13,400 nucleotides of DNA from GCA-2862585 sp963991165 (GTDB lineage: Bacteria; Bacteroidota; Bacteroidia; Flavobacteriales; UBA7312). The stretch spans positions 1-13,400 of the forward strand of contig CAXDOW010000050.1 in the NCBI GenBank assembly GCA_963991165.1, read 5' to 3'. Both the position numbers and the translations under genes were made by a program. Shown here piece after piece: positions 6,058 through 13,400 of this stretch; positions within the stretch are counted from its first letter, which is position 1, and every line of letters begins with the position of its first letter. The notes below the pieces were generated by a model. It did not search any database. It was not told the DNA's origin and saw only the letters and a program-made list of their open reading frames with translations.

Positions 6058-8489
6058 ATGGGATCGACATCTATTTCAAAACGAACGGCACGGTATGGCT
6101 TGGATTGATTTAAACTTTGAATTACGTTCATTAAATAGCTTTTTGACTTGTTCAAAGAAACTCCTGGTCCTATTTTTAATAATATCTTTTTGATAAAGCG
6201 ATTCTTAATTCTTGAAACTGAAGGATATTCGGGACCTAAAACCTGTTCTTTAAAAGTGGCTCTTAAATGAATAGCTAAATCTCTAGCTGCCTGATTAGTC
6301 AATTCTAAATTTTTATGTTTGACAGAAATAGAAATTAGCTTACAAAAAGGAGGATAATTAAATGCCTTTCTTTCAGTCATTTGGGTCTGATACATGGCAC
6401 TAAAATCGTTTTTTTGAACAGCTTGAATAATATCGTGATCAGCCGAATAAGTTTGGATGATGACTTTACCTTGTTTTCCTTTTCGGCCAGCACGTCCAGC
6501 CACCTGAGACATCAGCTGAAAGGATCGTTCAAAAGAACGAAAATCAGGAAAATTTAACACCCCATCAGCATTAATAATGCCTACCAACGACACGTTTTTA
6601 AAATCAAGTCCTTTGGTAATCATCTGTGTCCCAATTAGAATATCGATGGTTCCGTTTTCAAAGTCAGTGATAATTTGATCGTAGGCATTTTTTTTCTTGG
6701 TAGTGTCTAAATCTAATCGGCTAATTTTTGAAGATGGGAAAAATGGTTGTAACTCCTCCTCTATCTTTTCAGTACCGTATCCCTTAACATTCATTTCATT
6801 ACTCCCACACGAGCGACAGTTTTTGCTAATAGGTTCAGTGTGACCACAATAATGGCATTTTAAAACGTCTTGATTTTTATGATAGGTCAGACTTACATCA
6901 CATGAAACACATTGTGTAGTAAAGCCACAAAACCCACACATATTTAAGGGTGCGAAACCACGTCTGTTCTGAAATAAAATAACCTGCTTCTTTTTCTCGA
7001 GAGCTTCATTGATATGGTCTAATAAAATAGGCGAGAAAGCCCCTTTCATCAACTTTCTATGGGACCAATACTTGATATCTACAATATCTATTTCTGGTAA
7101 TTTGACACCACCATAACGTTCATTTAGTTCTACCAAACCATATTTTTTGGATTGGGCATTGTAATAGCTCTCCAACGAAGGAGTAGCTGAAGCTAAGACA
7201 ACTTTGGCATCATGAATCTGAGCGTATTTGATGGCCGTATCTCGGGCATTGTATTTTGGAACAGAATGGTGCTGTTTAAACGTTATTTCGTGTTCTTCGT
7301 CAATGACAATAAGCCCCAACTGTTTGAAAGGCAAAAAGAGTGCTGATCGAGTACCCAAAACCACCGAAAAACGATTAGTATTTTTTACTTCATTCCATAT
7401 TTCCATTCGTTCATTATTAGAAAATTTGGAATGATAAACAGCAATAGAATCACCAAAATGCTGCCTCAGTCGTCTTATTAATTGTGTGGTAAGCGCAATC
7501 TCAGGCAATAGGTAAAGAACCTGTTGATGGTTCTCAATAACTTCTTTTATTAATTGAATCAGTACCTCGGTTTTACCACTCGAAGTAACGCCATGAAATA
7601 AGACCACGTTTTTAGTAGCCAAGCTGTTTTTTAGGGCTGCATGAGCCAACACTTGCTGAGGACTTAATGTTAGAGGCAAAGGGCTATGTTTTACTACTTC
7701 GTGAAGACGTGATACTTCTTTTTCGAAGGTTTTAAAAATTCCCTTTTTAATTAGTGCATTTAAGCAAGCATGGTTAGAATTTGAATGACGCAAAAGAAAT
7801 TGGACACTCATTTCACTGCTAGTTTTCTCGTTGCTAAGTTGAATGAATTGTTGAAGTAGTTGCCACTGTTTGGGTGCTTTTTTTATTATATCAGTATTAT
7901 CGACCAATGGTGATGCTAGCATGACCATTCGTTGACGCTTGGATTTGTATCGTTCAGTAACTTCCTCAAAAGTTCCTATAATATTTTTAGAAATTAAAGC
8001 ATTGATAACTGGAAAAACAGAGGTTTTTGACAAAAGCTTGGAAACGTCATGAAAAGTTAACTCGGATTTATTTTCCAACGCATTCATCACCATTTGTTCC
8101 TTTTCTGTCAATATTGAGATAGGGTTATCTGAGGGTATCTTATGAATTTTTGTTTGACTACTCAACTTTAAAGCTGATGGTAGAGCGGCATTCATCACAT
8201 CTCCCAAACCACAACAATAATAAGTCGATATCCATTCCCAAAGAGAAAATTGGGTGGGTGAAATGATGGGTTGTAAATCTAAACGTTCGAAAATAGGTTT
8301 TGCCCTATAATTTTGGGGTTCACGCTTGTGTGTCCGATATACGATGGCTGTGTACACTTTTTTGTGTCCAAAAGGAACGATAACTCGCATACCATTTTCT
8401 ACTTCCTCTAGATTTGGTGGAATTTCGTACGTAAAAAGACCGTTTAATGGAATTGGTAATATGACATCTGCAAATCTCACAACCAACAA
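6054..8489 (-). CDS. priA: Primosomal protein N' (replication restart helicase PriA)
   Basis: Superfamily 2 DNA helicase with 3'-to-5' polarity that recognises stalled forks and reloads the replicative helicase. The 811 residues are a normal full length for Bacteroidota PriA. The N-terminal 3'-DNA-binding domain is at about 5-105 (FADVILPIPLNGLFTYEIP), followed by a winged-helix region. Helicase motifs are Walker A GVTSSGKT (300-307), DEEH (397-400), SATPS (434-438), TQMITKGLDF (621-630) and QVAGRAGR (662-669). Eight cysteines for the two zinc sites are all present: 518, 521, 527, 530, 545, 548, 558 and 561. No ATG or GTG occurs between the in-frame upstream stop and residue 1. The possible starts are TTG (8489), TTG (8486) or GTG (8480); I keep the first. 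The gene lies 61 bases after the T9SS protein gene on the same strand and ends inside the stop codon of the converging pseudouridine synthase gene. Confidence 0.96.
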   Translation of the reverse strand: MLVVRFADVILPIPLNGLFTYEIPPNLEEVENGMRVIVPFGHKKVYTAIVYRTHKREPQNYRAKPIFERLDLQPIISPTQFSLWEWISTYYCCGLGDVMNAALPSALKLSSQTKIHKIPSDNPISILTEKEQMVMNALENKSELTFHDVSKLLSKTSVFPVINALISKNIIGTFEEVTERYKSKRQRMVMLASPLVDNTDIIKKAPKQWQLLQQFIQLSNEKTSSEMSVQFLLRHSNSNHACLNALIKKGIFKTFEKEVSRLHEVVKHSPLPLTLSPQQVLAHAALKNSLATKNVVLFHGVTSSGKTEVLIQLIKEVIENHQQVLYLLPEIALTTQLIRRLRQHFGDSIAVYHSKFSNNERMEIWNEVKNTNRFSVVLGTRSALFLPFKQLGLIVIDEEHEITFKQHHSVPKYNARDTAIKYAQIHDAKVVLASATPSLESYYNAQSKKYGLVELNERYGGVKLPEIDIVDIKYWSHRKLMKGAFSPILLDHINEALEKKKQVILFQNRRGFAPLNMCGFCGFTTQCVSCDVSLTYHKNQDVLKCHYCGHTEPISKNCRSCGSNEMNVKGYGTEKIEEELQPFFPSSKISRLDLDTTKKKNAYDQIITDFENGTIDILIGTQMITKGLDFKNVSLVGIINADGVLNFPDFRSFERSFQLMSQVAGRAGRKGKQGKVIIQTYSADHDIIQAVQKNDFSAMYQTQMTERKAFNYPPFCKLISISVKHKNLELTNQAARDLAIHLRATFKEQVLGPEYPSVSRIKNRFIKKILLKIGPGVSLNKSKSYLMNVIQSLNQSKPYRAVRFEIDVDPI

Positions 8490-8550
8490 AGATGAAAAAA
8501 AATGCTTTATAAAATAACCACCTATTAACGATATATAGCCCGCAAAAAAA

Positions 8551-10860
8551 TTATCGAATTAAATTCACCGTTCCTGACTTATTGACAAGTTGTGCATCTT
8601 TTCCATAAGCTTTAAAATGATATGTATAGACGCCAGTTTGAACTGTTTCTTGATTAAATGTTCCGTCCCAAAAGGTATTTATATCGGTAGTAGAAAATAC
8701 CTGTTCGCCCCAACGGTTATATATTGACATTTCGAACGAAATGACATTCTTACCTCGTATCAAAAAGAAATCGTTTATTTTATCGCCATTAGGAGTAAAC
8801 GAATTTGGAATAAAGATTTGAAGATGGCAACCTACTTCGATACTTATTGAATCTTTTTCTTGGCAGTTATAAGGAAAACTGTAGTATATCCAATTGCCCC
8901 CCAAATAGGCATTATTTGGATGAAAATTTTGGTCTAATCCCACGCCTTTTCCTCGCCAAACACCACCAGGGGTAAGAGCTTCTAAGACAATCGGTGGATC
9001 GACAGCACAAACGATGGTATCGATGTTGGTTGTAATATCTGGGTTTAGTAATTCTTTATGTGAAATGGTAGCACTCCCTTTATTATCAATAGAAATACAT
9101 CCATTTGAATCAACGGCTTTTTTAACGGTATAAGTGCCCGAATCGGTCGTGAAAAACGAAAATGGGGAATGCGTTAAATCAGTAAAAACCCTGTCGTAAT
9201 ATCCATTGTTGATATACACACTAAAAGGTAGCAAATCAGTATTAACTTCCACAATAATTTCGGCACTATCTTCTGGACAAATGAGTTGACTTTCGCTAAT
9301 GTATGTAGTAGGTAACGATATTTTTGAAATAGGTGATTTCCCATCAAAAGTACCTTGACAAAACGAATCTTTTAAAGCGGTTAATTGATAATTTCCAAAA
9401 TGATTTGCTTGAATGGTATATGCTAAGCTATTAGAATTATCATGGTACATATTTGTACCGTCGGTGTACGTAAAGCTAAAAGGAGGTTGTCCAGTAAAAA
9501 TAATGTTAAGTGGCACATCGACGACTTCCCCATCACAAAAACGTCCATCACCTCTTAATACTGCCGTTGGGGTCTCTATCTCATTTACATCGATTTGGGT
9601 TATTACTTCACAATTATCAACTCCTTTGGAAGTAACTGAATAGTGTCCTGGTCCTACTATTATTTGGGAAGTAGTTTGACCAGTACTCCACAAATAGGTA
9701 AAGGGCGGTTGACCATCAGTGATGGCTCGTGCTGTAATTCTATCTGTCACACAAATGGAAGTATCAAGCGAAAAAGTTGATGAAGGCCACTCCACTACTA
9801 CTGTATCGGATTTAATCACACAATTATCATTACTTGCTTGAAACCAATAACTACCTGGGCCTACAAGTATTGACAGGCTAGTGTCATTGGTATTCCATAA
9901 CACATCGTAATCAATGTCTGACTCAATTTCTGCTGACAGGGTAACTTCTTCTCCACAATTAACTAGAATACGGTTGCTGTCTTGACCAAGATTATTAGAA
10001 ATTCCACCACTCCCCGTAGAAAAACTATTTTTTTCAAAGAGAACATAAGATGATAGAACATTATCAGTACCATCAGCTATAGCCAATCTTATATGATAAG
10101 TCTCACCACATTGCACTTCAGCTGATGCTATCATTGGAACTGTAAAACCATCCGCACCTCCAACAGAAACCATAGCTTGATTACCAACAAAGTATTGTGC
10201 GTTATATGCTGCATTAACCGAAGATACCGTAATGGGTAATATTGCTCCCAACGAATTATTTTCTTGACTTTCAAAGGTTGCGATATTAATACTACCATTT
10301 GGATAGCCCGCAGGACTAGCATATGGCCCAGTTATACCAGGACCAGAAAGAAAAAAACCAAACACGTCATTAAATTCAGTATTCTCAAACGCAAAATACT
10401 CAGCTGTTGCAAAAATGTATCGAAAATTGATTTCGTTACCACTTGGGATAAATTCGAATTCTAAAATAGCAATATCATTTATCGTGTTAACAGAAAAAGC
10501 TTGACCAATTAAAGGTGGAACGCTATTAGCAATATTGAGTAAGTCAGGATCAGTCACCAACGGAACTTGATTAACTGCATCTTGCGGATCTTGAAAACCT
10601 GGTGATAATGGGGCAACACCTCCTGTAGAAATGACAACACCAGCATCAAAACCTAAATTGGAATTTGAACCATCGAAAAAACCTATCTGAATTGGATCAC
10701 CATGAAAATTATGATTTGAACTTTGAACTTGTGAGGACAATAAAACATCATCTATTAAAAAACTCACATCATTATAAGGAGCCGAATTGTCAACCACCAA
10801 TTGTGAATAAAGAACAATTGGGAAAGAAAATAAAAGAAATAAAATATGAATTTTTTTCAT
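8551..10860 (-). CDS. Secreted choice-of-anchor-L protein with T9SS type B C-terminal domain (downstream paralogue)
   Basis: A 769-residue exported surface or adhesin-like protein. Residues 1-20 are a Sec signal peptide (MKKIHILFLLFSFPIVLYSQ). Residues about 21-280 resemble the choice-of-anchor-L domain, with the hallmarks TDPDLLNIANS (103-113), FRYIFATAEYF (146-156), FNDVFGFFLSGPG (163-175), SINIATFESQE (190-200) and CGETYHIRLAIADGTD (251-266). Beta-sandwich repeats follow, two of them SprB-like (about 318-355 and 389-425, the latter with WSTGQTTSQIIVGPGHY), then a GGVWRGKGV module (about 632-640). Residues about 680-769 form the gliding-motility-associated type B domain (IFIPNSFTPNGD, YNRWGEQVF, WDGTF, TGVYTY, SGTVNLIR), which directs export through the T9SS. 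The start is ATG (10860-10858). It lies 44 bases after its paralogue and has no clear promoter of its own, so co-transcription is likely. Ligand and partner are unknown. Confidence 0.93.
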   Translation of the reverse strand: MKKIHILFLLFSFPIVLYSQLVVDNSAPYNDVSFLIDDVLLSSQVQSSNHNFHGDPIQIGFFDGSNSNLGFDAGVVISTGGVAPLSPGFQDPQDAVNQVPLVTDPDLLNIANSVPPLIGQAFSVNTINDIAILEFEFIPSGNEINFRYIFATAEYFAFENTEFNDVFGFFLSGPGITGPYASPAGYPNGSINIATFESQENNSLGAILPITVSSVNAAYNAQYFVGNQAMVSVGGADGFTVPMIASAEVQCGETYHIRLAIADGTDNVLSSYVLFEKNSFSTGSGGISNNLGQDSNRILVNCGEEVTLSAEIESDIDYDVLWNTNDTSLSILVGPGSYWFQASNDNCVIKSDTVVVEWPSSTFSLDTSICVTDRITARAITDGQPPFTYLWSTGQTTSQIIVGPGHYSVTSKGVDNCEVITQIDVNEIETPTAVLRGDGRFCDGEVVDVPLNIIFTGQPPFSFTYTDGTNMYHDNSNSLAYTIQANHFGNYQLTALKDSFCQGTFDGKSPISKISLPTTYISESQLICPEDSAEIIVEVNTDLLPFSVYINNGYYDRVFTDLTHSPFSFFTTDSGTYTVKKAVDSNGCISIDNKGSATISHKELLNPDITTNIDTIVCAVDPPIVLEALTPGGVWRGKGVGLDQNFHPNNAYLGGNWIYYSFPYNCQEKDSISIEVGCHLQIFIPNSFTPNGDKINDFFLIRGKNVISFEMSIYNRWGEQVFSTTDINTFWDGTFNQETVQTGVYTYHFKAYGKDAQLVNKSGTVNLIR

Positions 10861-10904
10861 GCCTCTAGTTTATTCTAATAACTAAAGGCGAATGTATGAA
10901 AAAA

Positions 10905-13250
10905 TTATCGGATTAAATTAATAACTCCTGACTTTTTGACAAACTGAGCATCTTTCCCATAGGCGTTGAACACATAAGAATAGGTTCCTGTTGGAACAAC
11001 TTTTCCATTAAAAGTACCATCCCAAGTAGCATTTATGTCATTCATTTTAAACATTAACTCGCCCCATCTGTCATAAATCGACATTTCAAATGAAATCACA
11101 TTATTTCCACTAACAGAGAATAATTCATTTTCATCATCTCCATTTGGGGTAAAGCCATTAGGCACAAATATGGACAAATCACATCCAACTTCTATAGCAA
11201 TAGAGTCTGTTTCGTTACAGTTAGTTGGAAAGCTGTAGTAGATCCAATTAGTTCCAATATAGGCGTCCGCTGGATAATAATAATTATCAAAACCGAGTCC
11301 TTTTCCTCGCCATAATCCACCGGGCGTCAAAGCCTCTAATTGAAATGGTTCATCAACAGCACATATTACTGTGTCTAAACTCGTAATAATATCTGGATTT
11401 TTATACTCTTTAAGAGAAATGGAAACATTTCCTTGATTGTCGACAGAATAGCATCCTCTTGAGTCAATAACTCTGTCAACGTAATAGGTAGATGGCTCAG
11501 TAAGGTAAAAAGTAAAAATATTTTCATTAATGGATGAGTATAGTCGATTGTAATCACCATTGTTTAGAAGCATATTGTAAGGTAAAGCATCAGACTCAAC
11601 ATTGAGAGTAACTTCTACACTATCTCCTGGACAAATGACATCTCCACCGCTAATGGTAGTCCTTGGCAAAGTATAACTTAATATGGTAGCTGAACCATCA
11701 ACCGAGCCGCTACAATTTGCATCATTTACGGAAAGTAAACTGTATTGACCAACCGTCGAAGCATTGATGGTCTGATTGTCAAAAAAAGCTGTGTCGTTAT
11801 AAGTAGATGTTCCGTCAGAATAATCAAAGTAGTAAGGGGGCGTACCAGTAAATTCTAATGACAATGGAATACTAAACGATTGGCCTTCACAAATGGTGCC
11901 GCCTCCACTTACAGATGCCGTAGGTCTTACAATAGAATTTACAACAATGGTATCTTGACCTGTACATCCATTTACATCGGAAACGGTAAGAATATAGTTG
12001 CCAGCTGGCGCAGAAATGGATGAAGTACTTTGACCCGAACTCCAGCTATAACTTACGGGGGGTGTGGCTTGAAGAAAAATAGGTTCGATGGTAACTTCAT
12101 CATTGACACAAACAACTAAGTCATCACCTAAGTCCACATCTGTTGTATTTAATTCGACCACATAGAAAGTATCTGACAAGACAGTACAGTTGTTACCGCT
12201 AGTGGCTTCAACCACATATTCGCCTTCTCCAACAGTAATTGTTGAACTACTTTGGCCCGAATTCCAAGCATATGTAAACTCTGTAGAGCCTGATATTTGC
12301 GCCGTTAAATCAACGGTAGTACCACAATCAATTAGAATATGGCTCGAGTCTTGCTGAAGACTATTTGTTATCTCTAAATAAGGAGAAGAAAAACTATTTT
12401 CTTCAAGAAAAACATAGGAAGATAGACCTGTATCAGTACCATCTGCTATGGCTAAACGAATGTGGTAGGTCTCGCCACACTGAACTGCAGCAACGGCAGA
12501 CATCACTACCGTAAAGCCATCCGCATCACCAACAGTTGTTAATGCTTGGTTGTCGACAAACAGTTGAGGATTATAAACTGAAGCACCACTCCAATCGTCT
12601 GGAAAATTACAAATAGAAGAAATCGTAATAGGTAATTCAACTCCCAATGAGTTAGCTTCTTGACTTTCAAAAGTAGCGATATTTATACTCCCATCTGGAA
12701 AACCTACTGGACTAGCATATGGACCCACAATACCTGGACCTGAAATGAAAAATCCAAATACATCGTTAAATACTGAGTTTTCATAACCAAAATATTCTTG
12801 TGAGCCAAAGACATATCTAAAGGAAAGCGTGTCACTACTAGGCACAAAATCAAATTCTAAAACAGCCACATCATTAATACTACCTACCGTAAAATTTTGA
12901 CCTATTAATCCTGGAACACTATTAGCAACATCTAACAAATCAGGATCAGTTACTGCTGGCATAACATCTACAAAATCGCCAAAACCAGCAAAATTAGGGT
13001 CCAAAATAGCTATATCGCCCGAAGCCATAACTATTCCACTGTTGAGGCCAATATTGGATGCTGAACCATTAAAAAAACCAATTTGAATAGAATCACCTTG
13101 AAAGCTATGATTGAAGGCGTTTACACCAGTACCTAAAAGGACATCGTTTACTAAATAAACAGGACTATCATACGGAGGTGTTCTATCAACCGTCATTTGA
13201 GCATAAGCGGTAAAACTTAAGAAGTAAAAAAATATAAATAACCTATTCAT
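10905..13250 (-). CDS. Secreted choice-of-anchor-L protein with T9SS type B C-terminal domain (upstream paralogue)
   Basis: A 781-residue exported protein with the same order of parts as the next gene downstream. The signal peptide is residues 1-18 (MNRLFIFFYFLSFTAYAQ). The choice-of-anchor-L-type domain spans about 19-290 (TDPDLLDVANS, FRYVFGSQEYFGYEN, FNDVFGFFISGPG, SINIATFESQE, CGETYHIRLAIADGTD). SprB-like repeats lie at about 325-365 (WNSGQSSSTITVGEGEY) and 400-437 (WSSGQSTSSISAPAGNY), followed by further Ig-like segments and a GGLWRGKGLG module (about 643-652). Residues about 692-781 form the type B T9SS domain (IFVPNGFTPNGD, YDRWGE, WDGTFNG, TGTYSY, SGVINLIR). It carries an insertion with a cysteine (ICNFPDDWSGASVYNPQ, about 213-229) that the other copy lacks. 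Its ATG lies inside the end of the upstream gene (ATGAATAG), suggesting coupled translation. Function is unknown beyond a secreted surface or adhesin role. Confidence 0.93.
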   Translation of the reverse strand: MNRLFIFFYFLSFTAYAQMTVDRTPPYDSPVYLVNDVLLGTGVNAFNHSFQGDSIQIGFFNGSASNIGLNSGIVMASGDIAILDPNFAGFGDFVDVMPAVTDPDLLDVANSVPGLIGQNFTVGSINDVAVLEFDFVPSSDTLSFRYVFGSQEYFGYENSVFNDVFGFFISGPGIVGPYASPVGFPDGSINIATFESQEANSLGVELPITISSICNFPDDWSGASVYNPQLFVDNQALTTVGDADGFTVVMSAVAAVQCGETYHIRLAIADGTDTGLSSYVFLEENSFSSPYLEITNSLQQDSSHILIDCGTTVDLTAQISGSTEFTYAWNSGQSSSTITVGEGEYVVEATSGNNCTVLSDTFYVVELNTTDVDLGDDLVVCVNDEVTIEPIFLQATPPVSYSWSSGQSTSSISAPAGNYILTVSDVNGCTGQDTIVVNSIVRPTASVSGGGTICEGQSFSIPLSLEFTGTPPYYFDYSDGTSTYNDTAFFDNQTINASTVGQYSLLSVNDANCSGSVDGSATILSYTLPRTTISGGDVICPGDSVEVTLNVESDALPYNMLLNNGDYNRLYSSINENIFTFYLTEPSTYYVDRVIDSRGCYSVDNQGNVSISLKEYKNPDIITSLDTVICAVDEPFQLEALTPGGLWRGKGLGFDNYYYPADAYIGTNWIYYSFPTNCNETDSIAIEVGCDLSIFVPNGFTPNGDDENELFSVSGNNVISFEMSIYDRWGELMFKMNDINATWDGTFNGKVVPTGTYSYVFNAYGKDAQFVKKSGVINLIR

Positions 13251-13400
13251 TAATAATTAATTTCTCACTAAAAATCTTTTCGTTTGAACTTATTGAAATG
13301 TAATATATTCCAGGCGTAAGATTTCCACCGCTAATATAGGAAGATTTCTCAAATGTTTGTTGTTGCACAATACGTCCTCTTGAGTCTATCAACTTAAAGC
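13243..13400 (-). CDS. 3' end of a T9SS type A sorted protein gene (cut by window edge)
   Basis: The minus strand is open from the window edge to a TAG at 13245-13243 and gives 51 visible residues beginning FKLIDSRGRIVQQQTF and ending EKIFSEKLIINE. This is a textbook Por-type (type A) C-terminal sorting domain: a V/L-x-D-x-x-G-R strand, then SGGNLTPGIYYISI, then a final strand with the basic K-L-I-I end. The protein is therefore exported across the outer membrane by the T9SS, with the domain removed. Its functional part lies beyond the window. The last 8 bases overlap the start of the next gene, so it probably heads the operon with the two choice-of-anchor-L genes. Confidence 0.85.
   Translation of the reverse strand, partial: FKLIDSRGRIVQQQTFEKSSYISGGNLTPGIYYISISSNEKIFSEKLIINE

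Larger units (their letters stand above)
8551..13250 (-). repeat. Diverged tandem gene duplication
   Basis: The two neighbouring choice-of-anchor-L genes are paralogues along their whole length with the same domain order. By my hand alignment of the last 89 residues, 58 are identical. Conservation runs past the coding end: both finish with codons for NLIR, then TAA and a T run (TAATTTTTT in both). The copies differ by a nine-residue indel near residue 213 and by scattered substitutions, so the duplication is old and both frames are intact. Confidence 0.85.

Noticed and set aside
5912..6193. Plus-strand open frame of about 93 codons
   Set aside because: It overlaps the end of the pseudouridine synthase gene in another frame and runs antisense into priA. 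It is a shadow frame.
8490..8550. Possible terminator or promoter in the gap before priA
   Set aside because: There is a T run right after the stop of the T9SS gene but no stable hairpin before it, and no TAnnTTTG box at a suitable distance. I could not support either call.
10131..10322. Small open frames inside and opposite the choice-of-anchor-L genes (also at 10264-10464, 10665-10868, 9413-9643 and 11375-11560)
   Set aside because: They are out-of-frame or antisense reads of long, well-supported genes, with biased low-complexity translations.
8551..13250. Phage tail, toxin or defence island reading of the right-hand genes
   Set aside because: The choice-of-anchor-L motifs, SprB-like repeats and T9SS C-terminal domains explain the proteins. 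I see no nuclease, toxin, integrase or transposase motifs and no flanking direct repeats.

Overview
The window looks like chromosome of a low-GC Bacteroidota bacterium, probably a marine or freshwater Flavobacteriales/Cryomorphaceae-type lineage. The evidence is two proteins with type IX secretion system (T9SS) type B C-terminal domains, a third with a type A sorting domain, several TAnnTTTG-like promoter boxes of the Bacteroidota kind, A-rich leaders with no strong Shine-Dalgarno sequence, and DnaK, PriA and PanB sequences of Bacteroidota character. I could not search a database, so the rank below phylum is inference.

Layout, left to right. (1) On the plus strand, a ZIP metal-ion permease cut by the left edge is followed 21 bases later by smpB (trans-translation). 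A strong GC-rich hairpin ends that unit and also serves the converging dnaK. (2) On the minus strand lie dnaK and, upstream of it, a predicted lipoprotein of unknown function. The lipoprotein starts with GTG directly after a promoter-like box. (3) A 148-base divergent intergenic region separates the lipoprotein from a plus-strand pair: panB (pantothenate/CoA synthesis) and an RluA-family pseudouridine synthase that shares one base with it. (4) On the minus strand, priA (replication restart helicase) converges on the synthase gene, and the two stop codons overlap in a single TTAA. PriA has no ATG start. (5) The right third (about 8.55-13.4 kb), all minus strand, is the accessory part. It holds two tandem paralogues of about 770-780 residues, each with a signal peptide, a choice-of-anchor-L-type N-terminal domain, SprB/Ig-like repeats and a T9SS type B C-terminal domain. 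Upstream is the 3' end of a gene with a T9SS type A sorting domain, which overlaps the next gene by 8 bases (ATGAATAG).

How the genes fit together. The left two thirds is housekeeping: metal uptake, ribosome rescue, protein folding, CoA precursor synthesis, RNA modification and fork restart. The right third is probably one minus-strand transcription unit encoding secreted, cell-surface or adhesin-like proteins, possibly running on into priA. I see no CRISPR array, tRNA, rRNA, insertion sequence, phage gene or defence system. No intergenic gap exceeds 150 bases. I did not find a clearly undescribed system. The tandem choice-of-anchor-L cassette, with type A and type B sorting signals side by side, is the part most worth following up.
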